The translations under genes and the position numbers were made by a program. Positions 1 to 7,958 of a DNA stretch of 64,000 nucleotides are shown one piece after another. Under the pieces are notes generated by a model. That model made no database searches, was not told where the DNA came from, and saw only the letters and a program-made list of their open reading frames with translations. Source of the stretch: Coralloluteibacterium thermophilum (lineage in GTDB: Bacteria > Pseudomonadota > Gammaproteobacteria > Xanthomonadales > Xanthomonadaceae); assembly GCF_042654365.1 (NCBI RefSeq), contig NZ_JBHSGG010000029.1, positions 1-64,000 on the forward strand, in the 5' to 3' direction. Each line of letters opens with the position of its first letter. Positions within the stretch are counted from its first letter, which is position 1.

Positions 1-118
1 TTGGCTCCCGTCTCACGACTGGGACTCAGTCGAAACAACCTATTGAAGCTCCACACCTAGCGGAAGTTTTACGCGGCATGGCCTATCGTTCACCCGCCAC
101 TGGAACCGAGGAACCGCG
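1..118. other. Non-coding left edge with small hairpin
   Basis: No gene is recognised here. The stretch is visibly less GC-rich than the rest of the window. It holds a short perfect inverted repeat (CGACTG, 5-nt loop GGACT, CAGTCG at 16-32). A GAGGAA ribosome-binding site stands about 5 nt before the ATG at 119. It may contain the promoter of the lipoprotein gene or the tail of a feature outside the window; nothing decisive is visible. Confidence 0.4.
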
Positions 119-568
119 ATGTCGAACCGTCACGCCCTGCTGTTTCCATCGATCGCCCTGAGCGCCCTCCTGCTCGCGGCCTGCGGCAACCAGCCCGCCC
201 AGGACGCCGCCACGTCCCCCACCCCCACCCGCGAAGACCTGGCGCCGCCGCCGGCACAGACCGCGCAGACGCCCGAAGCGGCGCCGCCCGCGAACCTGGG
301 CGCCGACGGCGCGGCCGCGCCCCAGCCGGTCGCCGGGACGGTCACCTACGAGTGCGAGGACGGCTTCCGCTTCCACGCCCGCTACGGCGAGGACAACGCG
401 ACCCTGACGCTCGACGACCAGGAGATCGACCTGCCGCAGGTGGTGTCGGCCTCCGGCGCGCACTACCAGTCCGACGGGCTGTCCTGGTGGACGCGCGGCA
501 ACAGCGGCACCCTCGAGCAGGGCGGCGCGGCGCCGCGCGACTGCCGCGAGATCGCCCGGGCGCCGTAG
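119..568 (+). CDS. MliC-family lipoprotein (putative lysozyme inhibitor)
   Basis: A 149-residue lipoprotein. The signal peptide ends in a lipobox LLAAC with the acylated cysteine at residue 22. A Pro/Ala-rich linker (about residues 25-70) follows, then a compact C-terminal domain (about 72-145). That domain has the MliC layout: a Y-x-C near its start, the SASGAHY segment, a WW-x-R-G segment and a late Cys that could pair with the first. MliC/PliC proteins inhibit c-type lysozyme from the periplasmic face of the outer membrane. GAGGAA precedes the ATG. The gene stands alone, upstream of an AsmA-family gene. The family assignment rests on motif reading; lysozyme inhibition itself is inference. 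Confidence 0.7.
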   Translation: MSNRHALLFPSIALSALLLAACGNQPAQDAATSPTPTREDLAPPPAQTAQTPEAAPPANLGADGAAAPQPVAGTVTYECEDGFRFHARYGEDNATLTLDDQEIDLPQVVSASGAHYQSDGLSWWTRGNSGTLEQGGAAPRDCREIARAP

Positions 569-745
569 CCGTCCGCCGGGCTGCGGCCCCGGCGCGCAGC
601 ACAGCGGAACCGGATGCGCCTGCCACGGCGCCGCGGACTCGCGCGGTGCGGTGGCGGGCTCGGCCGGCCCGCCGCCGGCGGCGAGGCGTCGGACCGTAGC
701 GGCGCATGACACCCTCTAAACATGCGGCGGCGAAGACTCGGCCGC

Positions 746-2716
746 ATGAATGCGACCACGCCGCCCGCCGCCCCGCCCGCCCGCCGCCGCCGATGGCCCT
801 ACGTCGTGGGCGCGATCGTCCTCGCGCTCGTGGTCCTGGCGCTGGTCTGGGACTGGAACTGGTTCAAGGGGCCCGTCGAACGCCGGGTCGAGGCGGCGAC
901 GGGACGGGAGTTCCGCATCGAGGGCGATCTCGACGTGGACCTGTCGCTGACCGCCCCGACGATCCGCGCAGACGGGCTGATGCTCGCCAATGCCGAGTGG
1001 TCGGACGAGCCCGAGATGGTGCGCGTCGGACGGCTGGAGGCGAGGATCGCGCTCTGGCGCCTGCTGCGCGGCCAGGTCGTCCTGCCCCGGCTCGACCTCA
1101 CCGAACCGCGGGTGATCATCGAGACCCACGAGGACGGCGGCAACTGGGTGTTCCGTGAGGACGCGGAGGACGACGGGCGCGCGCCGCACCTGCCCGACCT
1201 CAGCAACCTGCGCATCGTCGACGGCGAGCTGGTGTTCCGCGAGGGCGACCGCCGTACCGATCTGAGGCTCTCCGTCGACACCGTTGAACCCCGCGAGGCC
1301 GGCACGCCGGCGCCGCTCGCGGTCGCGGGCGAGGGAACCTATCGCGACGAGCCGTTCACCCTGGAAGGCCGCATCGAGTCGCCACTCGAACTGATCGAGG
1401 CGCAGAGCGCGGACACCTACCGGGTCGACCTGCGCGCACGCGCCGGCGCGACCCGCGCGCACGTCCGCGGCGCGCTGCAGGGCCAGCTGCGGCTGGACGC
1501 CTTCGAGGCCGATGCGTCCCTGGAGGGTGCCAACCTCGGCGACCTGTATCGCTTGATCGGCCTGGCCCTGCCGGAGACTCCGCCCTACACGCTCGAGGGC
1601 CGCCTCGCCCGCGACGGCGACACCTGGAGCTACCGCGGGTTCCGCGGCACCGTCGGCGACAGCGACCTGCGCGGCGACGTGGTGGTCGAGACCGGCGGCG
1701 ACCGCCTGCGCATGGAGGCCGAGCTCGCGTCCGACCTGCTCGACTTCGACGACCTCGCCGGCTTCGTCGGCGCCCCCCCGCGGACCGGCGAGGGCGAGAC
1801 AGCCTCCGAACAGCAGCAGCGCCAGGCCGCCGAACGCGCCGCCTCCGGCCGCATCCTCCCCGACACGCCCTACGATCTCGGCAAGCTGCGCAGCCTCGAC
1901 GCCGACGTCCGGCTGCGCGCCGCGCGCATCGAGGCGCCGGGCTGGCCGCTGGAGGACATGGACGCGCACATGGTGCTCGAGAACGGGGTGGTCAACCTCG
2001 ACCCGCTCAACTTCGGCGTGGCCGGCGGCAACGTGCGCAGCACCATCGACATGGACGCCAGCCGCGAGCCGATCCGCACCGCGGCGCGGATCAACGTGCG
2101 CGGGCTCGAACTGCCCCGGTTGTTCCCCGCCGCGGAGAGCATGCGCGACGCGGTGGGCAGCATCTCCGGCGACGCCGAGCTGCGCGGTACCGGCAACTCG
2201 GTGGCGGCGATGCTGGGATCGAGCAGCGGCGACGTCGCGCTCGGCATGGGCAGCGGCCGCATGAGCAACCTGCTGCTGGAGCTGGTCGGCCTCGACATCG
2301 CCGAGGCGCTCCGCTACTGGCTGGGCCGGGACCCGGACGTGGTGATCCGCTGCGGCTACGTGGACTTCGGGGTCGAGGACGGCCTCATGACCTCGCGCGG
2401 GCTGCTGTTCGACACCGACGACACCGTCATCTACGGCGACGCGCGGATCAACCTCGCCGACGAGAGCCTGGAGATCCGGGTGGAGCCGCAGCCCAAGGAC
2501 CGCAGCTTCCTCAGCGTGCGCACGCCCCTGTGGATCCGCGGCACCCTCGCGTCGCCGAGCGTGCGCCCGGAGGCGAGCGGCCTCGCCCTGCGCGGCGCCG
2601 CGGCGGTGGCCCTGGGCAGCATCGCGCCGCCCGCCGCCCTGCTCGCCCTGCTCGAACTGGGACCGGGCGAGGACAGCGACTGCGGCGCCTCCCTGCGGCA
2701 ACAGGGCGCGGATTGA
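746..2716 (+). CDS. AsmA-family protein
   Basis: A protein of about 656 residues with an Arg-rich cytoplasmic start, one N-terminal transmembrane helix (VVGAIVLALVVLALVW) and a long periplasmic part. The segment after the helix (RRVEAATGREFRIEGDLDVDLS, then IRADGLMLANAEWS) is the typical AsmA N-terminal repeat. The C-terminus ends in the usual hydrophobic IAPPAALLALLELG stretch. AsmA-like proteins are linked to lipid transport between membranes and outer-membrane protein assembly. The start is uncertain. An ATG eight codons earlier (722) is possible, but the bases just before it (CTCTAAAC) look like a -10 region, so 746 is preferred. No operon partner is evident. Confidence 0.8.
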   Translation: MNATTPPAAPPARRRRWPYVVGAIVLALVVLALVWDWNWFKGPVERRVEAATGREFRIEGDLDVDLSLTAPTIRADGLMLANAEWSDEPEMVRVGRLEARIALWRLLRGQVVLPRLDLTEPRVIIETHEDGGNWVFREDAEDDGRAPHLPDLSNLRIVDGELVFREGDRRTDLRLSVDTVEPREAGTPAPLAVAGEGTYRDEPFTLEGRIESPLELIEAQSADTYRVDLRARAGATRAHVRGALQGQLRLDAFEADASLEGANLGDLYRLIGLALPETPPYTLEGRLARDGDTWSYRGFRGTVGDSDLRGDVVVETGGDRLRMEAELASDLLDFDDLAGFVGAPPRTGEGETASEQQQRQAAERAASGRILPDTPYDLGKLRSLDADVRLRAARIEAPGWPLEDMDAHMVLENGVVNLDPLNFGVAGGNVRSTIDMDASREPIRTAARINVRGLELPRLFPAAESMRDAVGSISGDAELRGTGNSVAAMLGSSSGDVALGMGSGRMSNLLLELVGLDIAEALRYWLGRDPDVVIRCGYVDFGVEDGLMTSRGLLFDTDDTVIYGDARINLADESLEIRVEPQPKDRSFLSVRTPLWIRGTLASPSVRPEASGLALRGAAAVALGSIAPPAALLALLELGPGEDSDCGASLRQQGAD

Positions 2717-2798
2717 CATCCGCCCCTTGCACGGGGGCGAAGCGCGGCCCTAGCCTGCCGCTCCCGCGCCCCCCGCGCATCGGTCGGACGTTCAGCAC

Positions 2799-4808
2799 GT
2801 GATCCTTCGCCCTGCTCCCCTCGCCCTGGCCCTCGCCGGCTGCCTCGTCGTCTCCGCCTGCCAGCGCGACGCACCGCCGCCGCCCATCGAACCCGAGGCC
2901 GCGCAGCGCGCCGCCGACACCGAGGCGCAGGCGCGGACGGCCGCCGAAACCGCCGAGGCCGACGCCTTCGTCGCGCGGGTCAACGACACGCTCCGCGCCG
3001 ACTATCCCGAGCAGACCGCCGCGCAGTGGCTGTCGCAGACCTACATCGGCCCCGACAGCGCCACCGTCGCGGCCAAGGCCACTGAGCGCGGCCTGGCCCA
3101 GCTCGGCCGCTTCGTCGAGGAGTCGCGCCGCTTCGAGGGGCTCGAACTCACCCCTGCCACCGGGCGCGCGCTGCAGCTCCTCAAGCTCGCCACCCCGATG
3201 CCGGCGCCGAACGACCCGCAGGCGCTGGCGGAACTCACCCGCATCGCCACCCGCCTGGACCAGGCCTACGGTGCCGGCACCTACTGTCGCGAGGTCGACG
3301 GCGAGCGGCAGTGCCGCCAGCTCGGCGCGCTGGAGGAGGTCCTGGCCGACCCCGCGAGCGACTACGCCGCCCATCTGGACGCCTGGAGCGGCTGGCACGC
3401 CGTGGCCGTGCCGATGCGCGCCGACTACCAGCGCTTCGTCGAGCTGTCCAACCAGGGTGCGCGGGACCTGGGCTTCGCCGACACCGGCGCGCTCTGGCGC
3501 TCCGGCTACGACATGGACGCCGACGCTTTCCGGGAGGAGACCGACCGTCTGTGGGGCCAGGTCAAGCCGCTCTACGACAACCTGCAGTGCTACGTGCGCA
3601 CCAGGCTGGTGCAGAAGTACGGCGAGCAGGGCGAGATCGACGGCAAGATCCCGGCCCATCTCACCGGCAACATGTGGGCGCAGCAGTGGGGCAACCTCTG
3701 GCCGCTGGTCATGCCCTACCGCAACGAGCCGCAGCTGAGCATCACGCCGGCCCTGCAGGCCCAGCGCGAGGCGCTGCTGCAGGAGCGGCTGACGGCGCTG
3801 GGTCGGCCGCCCTCGCCCGCCGACCGCGTCGAGCTGGAGCGCGAGGTCGACCTCGCGATGGCGCGCGCGATGACCGAGCGCGCGCAGGACTTCTACGTCT
3901 CGCTGGGGCTGCCCGCGCTGCCGGAGAGCTTCTGGGAGCGCTCGCAGCTCGTCAGGCCGCGCGACCGCGACGTGGTCTGCCACGCCAGCGCCTGGTCGAT
4001 GGACTTCGCCGACGACGTACGCATCAAGATGTGCATCCGACCGACGGAGGAGGACTTCCTCACCATCTACCACGAGCTCGGGCACATCTATTACTACATC
4101 GCCTACAAGGAGCAGCCGCCGCTGTTCCAGGCCGGTGCCAACGACGGCTTCCACGAGGCCATCGGCGACACCGTGGTGCTGTCGATGACGCCGGAGTACC
4201 TCGCCTCGATCGGCCTGATCGACGCGCAGCGCCAGAGCAACGAGGCGCTGATCAACGCGCAGATGAAGATGGCGCTCGACAAGGTCGCCTTCCTGCCCTT
4301 CGGCCTGCTGATCGACCGCTGGCGCTGGGGCGTGTTCGACGGCTCCATCGCGCCGGGCGAGTACAACGCCGCGTGGTGGCGCCTGCGCGCGCAGTACCAG
4401 GGCGTGGCGCCGCCGGAGCCGCGCGGCGAGGAGTTCTTCGACGCGGGCGCCAAGTACCACGTGCCAGGCAACACGCCGTACACGCGCTACTTCCTCTCGC
4501 ACATCCTGCAGTTCCAGTTCTACCGCGCGCTGTGCGAGGCGGCCGGGCACCAGGGCCCGCTGCACGCCTGCAACATCCACGGCAACGCAGAGGCCGGCGC
4601 GAAGTTCCGCGCGATGCTGGCGGCCGGCGCCAGCCAGCCGTGGCAGCAGACGATCCGCGAACTGACCGGCCGGGAGGAGCTCGACGCCAGCGCCATCCTC
4701 GACTACTTCCAGCCGTTGTCCGACTGGCTGAGCCAGCAGAACCAGGGCCATGCCTGCGGCTGGCCGGAAGGCGGTGGCGCGCCGGCCGCCCGGACCGCGG
4801 CACGCTGA
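2799..4808 (+). CDS. M2-family zinc metallopeptidase lipoprotein (ACE-like)
   Basis: A 669-residue secreted lipoprotein with a GTG start. The lipobox VVSAC puts the lipidated Cys at residue 21. The zinc site is HELGH at residues 425-429, with the third ligand Glu at 453 inside HEAIGD. The 28-residue spacing from first His to this Glu is that of the M2 (angiotensin-converting-enzyme) family. Length also fits one ACE-type catalytic domain. Bacterial members are peptidyl-dipeptidases that remove C-terminal dipeptides; here it is probably tethered in the periplasm or at the surface. It ends about 30 nt before the convergent efflux gene. Physiological substrate unknown. Confidence 0.9.
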   Translation: MILRPAPLALALAGCLVVSACQRDAPPPPIEPEAAQRAADTEAQARTAAETAEADAFVARVNDTLRADYPEQTAAQWLSQTYIGPDSATVAAKATERGLAQLGRFVEESRRFEGLELTPATGRALQLLKLATPMPAPNDPQALAELTRIATRLDQAYGAGTYCREVDGERQCRQLGALEEVLADPASDYAAHLDAWSGWHAVAVPMRADYQRFVELSNQGARDLGFADTGALWRSGYDMDADAFREETDRLWGQVKPLYDNLQCYVRTRLVQKYGEQGEIDGKIPAHLTGNMWAQQWGNLWPLVMPYRNEPQLSITPALQAQREALLQERLTALGRPPSPADRVELEREVDLAMARAMTERAQDFYVSLGLPALPESFWERSQLVRPRDRDVVCHASAWSMDFADDVRIKMCIRPTEEDFLTIYHELGHIYYYIAYKEQPPLFQAGANDGFHEAIGDTVVLSMTPEYLASIGLIDAQRQSNEALINAQMKMALDKVAFLPFGLLIDRWRWGVFDGSIAPGEYNAAWWRLRAQYQGVAPPEPRGEEFFDAGAKYHVPGNTPYTRYFLSHILQFQFYRALCEAAGHQGPLHACNIHGNAEAGAKFRAMLAAGASQPWQQTIRELTGREELDASAILDYFQPLSDWLSQQNQGHACGWPEGGGAPAARTAAR

Positions 4809-4838
4809 ACCCGCGACACCGGCAGCGCCGATGCCGCG

Positions 4839-6083
4839 CTACATGCGGTCGAGCGGCTCCAGGGCGGCGGCTTCCGTCGCCCGCGGCAGGCGGCGCCCCT
4901 GCGCGAGGTGCCAGCGCCACAGCAGCCACGCGACCAGGGTGAAGGCCGCCGCGCCGGCGGCCAGCGCCGCCGGCCGCGCGCTCAGCAGCGGCGACAGGGC
5001 GCCGGCGACCAGGGCGTTGCAGACCAGGCTGACGAAGGCCTGCATCGACGAGGCCGCGCCGCGGAGCTGGGGATACATGTCCAGCAGCGCCAGCGTGAGG
5101 ATGGGGAACGCCAGCGCCACGCCGAAGGACACGCAGGCCAGCGGAAGCACCGCCCACGGCAGGGCCGGCGCCGCGACCAGACTGCCGGCGAGGTTGACCG
5201 CGACCGCGGCGAGGCAGACCCCGAAGCCGATGTTGGCGACCCGCGTCGGCGCCATCCGCCCCGCCAGCCGGCCGTTGAGGAAGGCGCCGCTCATCATGCC
5301 CACGATCACCGGCACGAAGAACCAGCCGTAGCTCTGCTCGCCCAGGCCCAGGTGGGTCTGCACGAACTCCGGCGCGCTGGCGATGTACAGGAACAGCGCG
5401 CCGAAGTTGAACGACCCCGCGAGCGCCAGGCGCACGAAGGCGGGATCGCCGCCCATGGTCCGGGCGTTGGCCCACAGTGGGCCGGGCCGCATCGGCGTGC
5501 GCGCCGCCGGTGGATGGGTCTCGGGCAGGGCCACCAGGGTCGCGACCAGCAGCACCCCGGCGAACGCGGCCAGGAACCAGAAGATCGCATGCCACTCCGC
5601 CCAGCCGATGATCCAGCCGCCGATGATGGGCGCGATGCCGGGGGCGATGCCGAAGATCATCATCACCAGGCTCATCAGGCGCTGCGCGTCGTCGCCGTCG
5701 TAGAGATCGCGGATCACCGCGCGCCCGACGATGAGCCCCGCGCCGGCCGAGACGCCCTGCAGGGCGCGGAAGGCCAGCAGCGTGCCGAGGTCGGGCGCCA
5801 GCGCGCAGCCGATCGAGGCCAGGACGAAGATCGCGACACCGCCCAGGATGACCCGCTTGCGCCCGTAGGCGTCCGACAGCGGCCCGTGGAACAGGCTGGT
5901 GGCGGCATAGGCGATCAGGTAGACGCTGATGGTCTGCTGCATCGCGACCTTCCCCGCGTCGAAGTCCGCCGCGATCACGCGGAAGGCCGGGAAGATGGTG
6001 TCGATGGCGAACGGGCCGAACATCGCGAGGCCGGCGAGCAGCAGCGCGATGCGGCCGCGGGGAACCGCGGGCTGGGACGTCAT
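4839..6083 (-). CDS. Bcr/CflA-type MFS drug efflux transporter
   Basis: A 414-residue inner-membrane transporter with about 12 hydrophobic segments. The first loop carries LSDAYGRKRVILGG, the MFS motif A (D-x-x-G-R-K/R). The fourth/fifth helix region has QGVSAGAGLIVGRAVIRDLY, the form seen in Bcr/CflA drug:proton antiporters such as Bcr and CmlA. It is the last gene of a same-strand row MarR, porin-like, MFS; the gap to the porin-like gene is 70 nt. Co-regulation by the MarR protein is therefore plausible but not shown. Substrate cannot be read from the sequence. Confidence 0.85.
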   Translation of the reverse strand: MTSQPAVPRGRIALLLAGLAMFGPFAIDTIFPAFRVIAADFDAGKVAMQQTISVYLIAYAATSLFHGPLSDAYGRKRVILGGVAIFVLASIGCALAPDLGTLLAFRALQGVSAGAGLIVGRAVIRDLYDGDDAQRLMSLVMMIFGIAPGIAPIIGGWIIGWAEWHAIFWFLAAFAGVLLVATLVALPETHPPAARTPMRPGPLWANARTMGGDPAFVRLALAGSFNFGALFLYIASAPEFVQTHLGLGEQSYGWFFVPVIVGMMSGAFLNGRLAGRMAPTRVANIGFGVCLAAVAVNLAGSLVAAPALPWAVLPLACVSFGVALAFPILTLALLDMYPQLRGAASSMQAFVSLVCNALVAGALSPLLSARPAALAAGAAAFTLVAWLLWRWHLAQGRRLPRATEAAALEPLDRM

Positions 6084-6153
6084 GGGGAGATTCGCCGGCG
6101 ACGGGCGCGCGGAGGATAGCAGCCGAAGGCGGCCTTTCCGGTTGCGCGTCGCC

Positions 6154-7254
6154 TCAGAAATAGAAGCCGAGATTGATGTTGAGGCGGGAGTGCCAGCGCC
6201 CCGCGTCGCCCTCGTCGATGCCCACGCCGGGGCCGCCGACGAACCACATGTTGCGGCCGCTGATCAGGTCGACGTAGGTCAGCATCGGCCCCTTGCCGAA
6301 GCTGCAGCCAAGCACGTTCTGGTAGGAGTCGGCGAGCCCCGGGCCGCGGCGCGGGCGGGTCGTGCTGAAGTCGTTGTAGCAGGTCAGCGCGTCCAGCCAG
6401 CGGCCGTCCATGTCGAAGGCGTAGGCGAGGTTCGCGGTGTACACGTCGGCGCGGGCGGCGATCTCGAACGGCGCGTCGAACGCCGCCAGCGCGATGCGCT
6501 CGCCGTCGACCGAGTAGCCGTAGCGCAGCCACTGCAGCTGCAGCGACAACGGCCCGCGCGCGGCTTCCGCGTGCAGCGCGCCGAGCGCGTGCCGCGGATG
6601 CCGGCCGCTGGGGCGCGCCTCGATCCGCCCGAGCGCTGCGCTGCCGCCCAGTTCCAGGTCCCATCCGCCGCGCTCGAGCCGGCGCGCGTGGCGCAGCACC
6701 AGCCGCTCGCGCTCGCGATGCTCGCTGCCCGGCACGCTGGCGACGTCGAAGGAGTAGCGCCCGTAGCGCCACCCCGTGCCGTACTCGTCGGCGGCGAACA
6801 GCCCGACGTGCCAGCTGCGCCCGGCATCGATATCGCGCCACACGAGGCCGAGGTCGTAGTCGTCCTCGACGCCGAGGTAGTAGCCCGAGCCGAACCAGAA
6901 GCCGTGCGAGGCGGTCGGCAGCAGGCCGATGGGCACCTGCTGCACGCCGAGGCGCAGGCCCCGCCCCTCGTCCAGCCGCCATCCCACCCAGGCGTGGTGG
7001 ATGGCGTCGAAGGTCTCGTACCAGCGGTACTGCGCCGAGAACTCGAACGCGCCGCGGCGGCCGCGCACGTCCACCCGCAGCAGTTCGAGGTCCACGTCGC
7101 CGTCGCCCTCCGAAGGGCCGTAGTCGCGCCAGCCGGTGGTGAACCGGACCGCGCCGCCGAGGTGCAGGCCCTCGTCCACCTCCTGTGCGAGCGCCGCCGG
7201 CATCGCCAGCGTCGCCCCCAGTGCCAGCGCCATGGCGGCACGTCCTGTCGGCAT
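6154..7254 (-). CDS. Putative outer-membrane beta-barrel (porin-like) protein
   Basis: A 366-residue exported protein. The cleavable signal peptide has the hydrophobic core MALALGATLAMPAALAQ. The mature part alternates short amphipathic strands rich in Trp, Tyr, Arg and Asp/Gly turns, and ends in LNINLGFYF, with the terminal Phe recognised by the Bam machinery. An N-terminal strand pattern (FTTGWRDYG, LRVDVRGRRGAFEFSAQYRWY) is reminiscent of phosphate-selective or OprO/P-type porins, but I cannot name the family firmly. GGAGGAGG lies just before the ATG. Neighbours are a MarR regulator 96 nt upstream and an efflux pump 70 nt downstream, which suggests a shared envelope or transport response. 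Confidence 0.65.
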   Translation of the reverse strand: MPTGRAAMALALGATLAMPAALAQEVDEGLHLGGAVRFTTGWRDYGPSEGDGDVDLELLRVDVRGRRGAFEFSAQYRWYETFDAIHHAWVGWRLDEGRGLRLGVQQVPIGLLPTASHGFWFGSGYYLGVEDDYDLGLVWRDIDAGRSWHVGLFAADEYGTGWRYGRYSFDVASVPGSEHRERERLVLRHARRLERGGWDLELGGSAALGRIEARPSGRHPRHALGALHAEAARGPLSLQLQWLRYGYSVDGERIALAAFDAPFEIAARADVYTANLAYAFDMDGRWLDALTCYNDFSTTRPRRGPGLADSYQNVLGCSFGKGPMLTYVDLISGRNMWFVGGPGVGIDEGDAGRWHSRLNINLGFYF

Positions 7255-7350
7255 CGCCGCCTCCTCCGGGAATCGCCGCGCACGAGTGTCGGCCCGGCGC
7301 CATCGAAGGCGCGTGCAGGACCGACATCCCCCCGACGCGACCGGCTCGCG

Positions 7351-7803
7351 TCATTGCGCGCCCGAGAGGTTGTCGCGCACGCGCTCCAGCGTCCGCAGCA
7401 GCGCGTCCGTCTCGTCGGCCGACAGCCCCTGCAGCGCGGCGCCGATGGCGCGCCGGCCACAGGCCTGCAGCGTTTCCCACATGCCGCGCCCCTCGCCCGT
7501 GAGCGACACCAGGAGGGCGCGGCGGTCGGCGCCGTGGGGGCGGCGCTCGACGTAGCCCTTCGCCTGGAGCCGGTCGAGCAGGCGGGTCATCGCGCCGGGA
7601 TTGTGGTCGAGGTGGCGGGCCAGCTCGATGGCGGTCGTCTCTCCCCGCGCCGCGAGGTGCTTCAGGACCAGGTACTGGGTCAGGTTCAGGTCGTGGCCGC
7701 CGGCGGTCAGCTCGTGCTCCAGGCGCCGGGCGAGGCCGTCGCGGACCTGGCGCAGGAGCAGGCCGAAGTTGGAAAGGCTGTGCTGGCCCGGCGCGCTGGA
7801 CAT
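7351..7803 (-). CDS. MarR-family transcriptional regulator
   Basis: A 150-residue winged-helix repressor-type protein. It has an N-terminal dimerisation helix (LSNFGLLLRQVRDGLARRLE), helix-turn-helix (NLTQYLVLKHLAARGETTAIELARHLDHNPGAMTRLLDRL) and the DRR wing (HGADRRALLVSLT). The reading frame opens upstream to 7914. The start at 7803 (MSSAPGQHS) is chosen because the upstream extension is non-domain sequence and runs through a promoter/operator-like region. It heads a minus-strand row with a porin-like gene and an MFS pump and is divergent from parC. MarR proteins commonly repress themselves and adjacent efflux genes and respond to small aromatic ligands; that role here is inferred from context. 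Confidence 0.85.
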   Translation of the reverse strand: MSSAPGQHSLSNFGLLLRQVRDGLARRLEHELTAGGHDLNLTQYLVLKHLAARGETTAIELARHLDHNPGAMTRLLDRLQAKGYVERRPHGADRRALLVSLTGEGRGMWETLQACGRRAIGAALQGLSADETDALLRTLERVRDNLSGAQ

Positions 7804-7831
7804 GGGCGGCGATTGTCCTCCGGCGCAAGTG

Positions 7832-7845
7832 ATTGTCAAGGCAAT
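7832..7845. promoter_or_regulatory. Candidate MarR operator
   Basis: ATTGTCAAGGCAAT is a 14-nt near-perfect palindrome (ATTG half-sites, one mismatched inner pair). It lies about 30 nt upstream of the MarR start in the divergent MarR/parC gap. On the minus strand it contains TTGACA, a consensus -35 hexamer, so binding would block marR transcription. This is the size and symmetry expected of a MarR-type site. Functional role is inferred. Confidence 0.5.
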
Positions 7846-7905
7846 TATCTCCGCGGCACGCATCGCGCCGCCCGCCCCGCGGCCCGGCGCTTCCGGCCGC
7901 GACGC

Positions 7906-7933
7906 TTGAGCCACCGCCGCACTGGCCGATAAT
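7906..7933 (+). promoter_or_regulatory. Probable sigma-70 promoter of parC
   Basis: TTGAGC (7906-7911) and GATAAT (7928-7933) are separated by 16 nt and lie 25 nt before the chosen parC ATG. Both hexamers are close to the consensus. The -10 sits in the GGC-box-GC context also seen before frr, pyrH and the acylase gene. Confidence 0.65.
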
Positions 7934-7958
7934 GCGCGGCTGCGTCCTGGAGTCCCCG

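Noticed and set aside
716..2719. 667-codon open frame antisense to the AsmA-family gene
   Set aside because: Composition is Arg/Ala/Gly/His-rich without motifs, as expected from the antisense of GC-rich third codon positions; the plus-strand gene has clear family features. The same holds for the long antisense frames at 2511-4751, 7845-10595, 10036-13080, 20974-23859 and 59700-62825.
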